Below are positions 60,488-64,000 of a stretch of 64,000 nt of DNA, one piece after another. The position numbers and the translations under genes are program-made. Source of the stretch: Trogon surrucura (taxonomy: Eukaryota; Chordata; Aves; Trogoniformes; Trogonidae); NCBI GenBank assembly GCA_020746105.1, contig CM036619.1, positions 70,297,635 through 70,361,634 on the forward strand, in the 5' to 3' direction. The notes under the pieces are model-generated. The model made no database searches, had not been told where the DNA came from, and saw only the letters and a program-made list of their open reading frames with translations. Numbering within the stretch: position 1 is the first letter of the stretch; each line of letters opens with the position of its first letter.

Positions 60488-63400
60488 ATGCTTAGGTTTA
60501 TTTCTAATGAGCTCAAGAGTTACCTATATACATAAATCTTTTTGATTTGTAAGACTTAAAACATTTCCACAAGGGATATGGATTCAAGCATAACGCTCAA
60601 CTGCTCTATGGAGATGGGACTTAAACAAGTTGAGGCAAGAAACAGGTTAAACTTAAAAGTACTGCTCTGTGTTCCTGTGATATCACAGTCAGTAAGATGT
60701 GACTGTGGAAACAGCAATCACACACTGTACCCCTAACCTACGTCACAAAGTGTACTTATAAATTAATGTAATTAAGATATTTTAGACATATCATTTGCTG
60801 TACCATGCTCTTGCCCCTCTCTTCTACGATTATTTTACTATCTATCCGGTTTGCTTCACCAGGAATTGGAAATTCCCCATTTCCACTTGAAGACTTGCTG
60901 CCATCATTAGGCAAGAAAATATTTTCAAGTTTAACTAAGTGCCAAAATGCAAGTAACTCACCTGAGAATGAGGCCCTTTAGATTAATGTCATAAATTATC
61001 ATTATTTCAGTCCCTACTACAGAGACATTGGAAGAGGCTGTGGTTTAAGCCACTGCCTGAAATACAATTTTGGTGACTGTAAAATCCACAAGTATAAACC
61101 CAAAAAGTGACTGATGGTTACACTGTTCTCCAAAGTCTTCTTATGTCTCAGAACAGTTGTTATATGTAGAATTTCAGTTGGAAATAGCTTATTTTTAAAA
61201 ATTAAAATCTATTTGAAGATGGATACCAGTAAATGACCTCTGAATGATTTTAGAAGAGCTCTTTTGCATTTACCAAAGCAATGAATTTTAAGCCCTGCAC
61301 CTCAGGCTTAAAAGCTCAGAAACACCTGTCTAGCAAGGCAGAGCAGCAAGTGGAGATCCAGTAAGCAACTGACACAGTTATAATTCTGTGATGATCACCA
61401 CATGATGACCTCCACATACATGTATATACATACATAAATTTTTAACCGTATAAAATATATACACTATGAGGGCATTAAAATACACATATAAATTTTATGT
61501 GACAATATTAAAATTGCACCCGAGTGTATACTAAATTAATGGAATTGTCAATTATACAAATATTAGTACTCCTTCAAAAAAAGTATCAAAAAGGAAGTAT
61601 CTCTTCCTTTTAATCTTACAGTTTAAAGTAAAAAGATATTGAAATTTACATTAATCAAAATGCAAGAAAGCACCAGTTTCACTGGAGATTTTATAAAAAT
61701 ATTATTCTCTGCTTTGCTTGCGATCATGTTCCTTAGACTTATTACTGCAATTCTCTTGCAGTTCGGTTAAATGTCAATGCTCCAATTACTTTAATAGTCA
61801 AACTGTGTGCTATTTTCACCACACAGCCATTCAGGCTTGTCATGTTTGACAAATCCAGTAATTGAGATGAACTCTTGGAGAATACTGACATGTAACCAGT
61901 CATTTCCTACTGCAGAACATTGACCTCTGCAGCATAAACCACAGAGGATTTATTCAGCAGCTTGAAAAAAAACAAACAGGCTTGTTAAGTTTAAGATCAC
62001 TGTTTCACACATCTCCACTCATGTCCTTGTTTATTTGCTTTATGTTCCATTGGGGTAGGAATTAAAATATTAAAAGCACAATGAATAAGTACAGAAAAAG
62101 AACTAGAGTGAATATTCAGAAAAACTACTGTAAATGAAAAATTGCCTAACAGATTACTCAAGGCCGACTGTACTGTCAGACAGCTTCAAAGTCCTCCTCA
62201 ATCTTCCCCTGCTCACAAGCAGCTGCACCCAACCCCAGCTTAACAGAAGGGGGTATTATAAAATTACATGAAGTATTGAACAGTGCCTGAGTCAGTGATT
62301 ACAGTACATTAACCCTTGCTGGGGCCTTCTTTATTTTCACCGCTCCTCCACCACAATATCCTGCAGCAAATGTGTAGGCAACGCTCCGAAACCTCTGGAT
62401 TATCCCCATTTACCTCAGATTCACTGAGCCAAGCACAAATCTTGCAAAACCTACCAAGTGTGTGCTCACCAGGCCAGCAGGTCCTTGGGTGATGCCCTAG
62501 AGATAACCAATGGTATTTGACAGATGTGGACAGATCTACAAGCCATCACATTTGTATTGGAAAACAAATACTTTGCAAGGCCCACTCATCACAAAGAGAA
62601 TATTGGGATGAGGATGCCACCTAATTCACATGTAATTCTGGAGGTCTCCTGTGATTTATATCAACTGAGGACCTGATGCTACTTTTGTTATAGTTATGAA
62701 AGTTGCTATGGATCTTTCTATCAGAATTTAGCTCTTCTTTGGATGAGGTGCTGAGATCGTGTAGAAAGAATAGTAATAAAAGAGTTGTAATCAAAAGCAA
62801 ATGGTGGATAAAAATATAAAGAAGAAATAATCCACACAGACAATACCAGCTTTCAAGAAGTGACCTTTGCAGTTGCCAAAATCAAACATTCCTTTGAATG
62901 CTTCCGACTGGCTTTATCAGAGACAGTGACCGGTCTAGGACATATGTTACCAAACGGGGCTACAAGAGACCTTGCTTCATATGCCCTCTCCTAAAGACTC
63001 TTTGCTTGGTTTTGGGCAAATGAATTCATTTATCTATTTTACAAGATGATTGATTGCTCCCCCTTGGAGTGTTTGAAAGAAATGTGTGAACTATTACAGG
63101 TCACTTTATCTCACAGGAGATAAAGACCTCTTAAGTAACAAAGACAGCCTGTCTATGTAATTTTTTTTAATACATACTAATTCACAACCAGAATATGGCA
63201 AACATCAAGACTAAAAGGGTAAGAGGAATCACCTGAGAAGGCAGAATCAAGAGCATTCTTATCAAGCAGTGCATTTGCAGAGATCACTAATTAACTTTCT
63301 GCCTATTTACATGACACAGACCCATTTGAGTTTTGTGATGAGGAATGACCAGTCGCAACAAGGTCATAAGGAAGACAAGGTGCTCTCCCAGGTATCACAA

Positions 63401-64000
63401 GCTGAATCGCAGCGTTCCCTGACGGGAGCACAGTCTCTTGCACCACCTGCATGCGACTGCAGCTGTTGAGTGAATTTCTGCAAGTGTTGAAGCACTACGC
63501 AGTCCTAATCCACAGAGCATCTGTAGGCACCACCACAATGCAGAAAGGACAACACTTTGGGTTTATCTATGAACACCCATGGCTAACATGCATTGGGAGG
63601 GAGAAGGGTTGCTTCCTTTCCAAGCCAGAGCCACAAAGCCTGTGAAAGTGCACGCGTGCAACACAGTGGTCAGTGCTCTGCCCTCCTCTGCACTGTAGAG
63701 AACCTCCTGCTACGGGTCCCCGTCAGTCTTCCTGACTGAGAGAAAGCAGGTTATGTCCCATCTGGATCAATTTTTTATTCTTCCTCCTTCCCCACCCATC
63801 TGCTGCTAGATGATGTTAATTGTATCAGTACTCCAGACAACTTCACACCACAAGCACCTGAGCAGGAAAACTTTTCCACCCAGAGACATCAGCCTTGCTA
63901 CTCACCTTCCACGGGTTCATCACCTCCTCTGGCAGAAAACCTTTGCCCTTCGATTAATGAGGAGCAAAGCAACATGTTAATTGAGCATACATAATGCTTT

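Larger units (their letters stand above)
55732..64000. other. About 8.3 kb without recognisable genes
   Basis: It contains an A-rich simple repeat (60164-60216) and an exact 18-bp tandem duplication (60452-60487). No coding exon, RNA gene, CpG island or promoter is visible up to the window end, so the upstream promoter of the minus-strand gene is probably outside. Confidence 0.6.

Noticed and set aside
63906-63947. Second candidate minus-strand exon with a gtgagt donor
   Set aside because: The donor is good but the acceptor (attaatcgaag) is poor, and gtgagt occurs many times by chance in 64 kb.

Overview
The window is AT-rich vertebrate DNA, almost certainly from a bird. The evidence is two 3'-truncated-type CR1 LINE fragments, one ending in repeats of ATTCTATG, a 1.19-kb solo LTR of the avian ERVL-like type, and a SINE with a tRNA-Ile head and a CR1 tail. 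That last element resembles TguSINE1 of songbirds, so a passerine is likely but not proven. There are no operons, bacterial genes or CRISPR arrays.

The only gene I can support is the 5' coding part of a poly(rC)-binding protein gene on the minus strand, most likely PCBP3. Four coding exons read in transcription order from high to low coordinates: 20009-19932 (start codon to ...LLMHGK), 6818-6795 (EVGSIIGK), 6700-6668 (KGETVKKMREE) and 4212-4096 (SGARINIS...KFEE). Together they encode the N-terminus and nearly all of the first KH domain, 84 codons, with every junction in phase 0 and every splice site GT-AG. The rest of the gene (end of KH1, KH2, linker, KH3) lies below position 1. Paralogue choice rests on the residues and on very large introns in AT-rich DNA, which suit PCBP3 better than the compact PCBP2 or PCBP4.

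Region by region: 1-4095 is an intron with a small CpG cluster near 2.5 kb. 4096-6818 holds three clustered exons, two of them microexons separated by a 94-nt intron. 6819-19931 is a 13-kb intron with an old CR1. 19932-20087 is the first coding exon with a 78-nt 5' UTR segment behind a very strong acceptor, so at least one untranslated exon lies further upstream. 20088-64000 is about 44 kb with no recognisable coding sequence. It is probably the 5' intron(s) of the same gene and carries the solo LTR (21742-22933), microsatellites, a perfect 64-bp inverted repeat (46132-46278), a CR1 (53986-54261), a SINE (55392-55540) and an unnamed dispersed repeat present twice.

The most unusual object is the perfect 64-bp inverted repeat with a 19-bp spacer. 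I see no evidence for a novel multi-gene system. The long open frames outside the four exons look like chance or repeat-derived frames.
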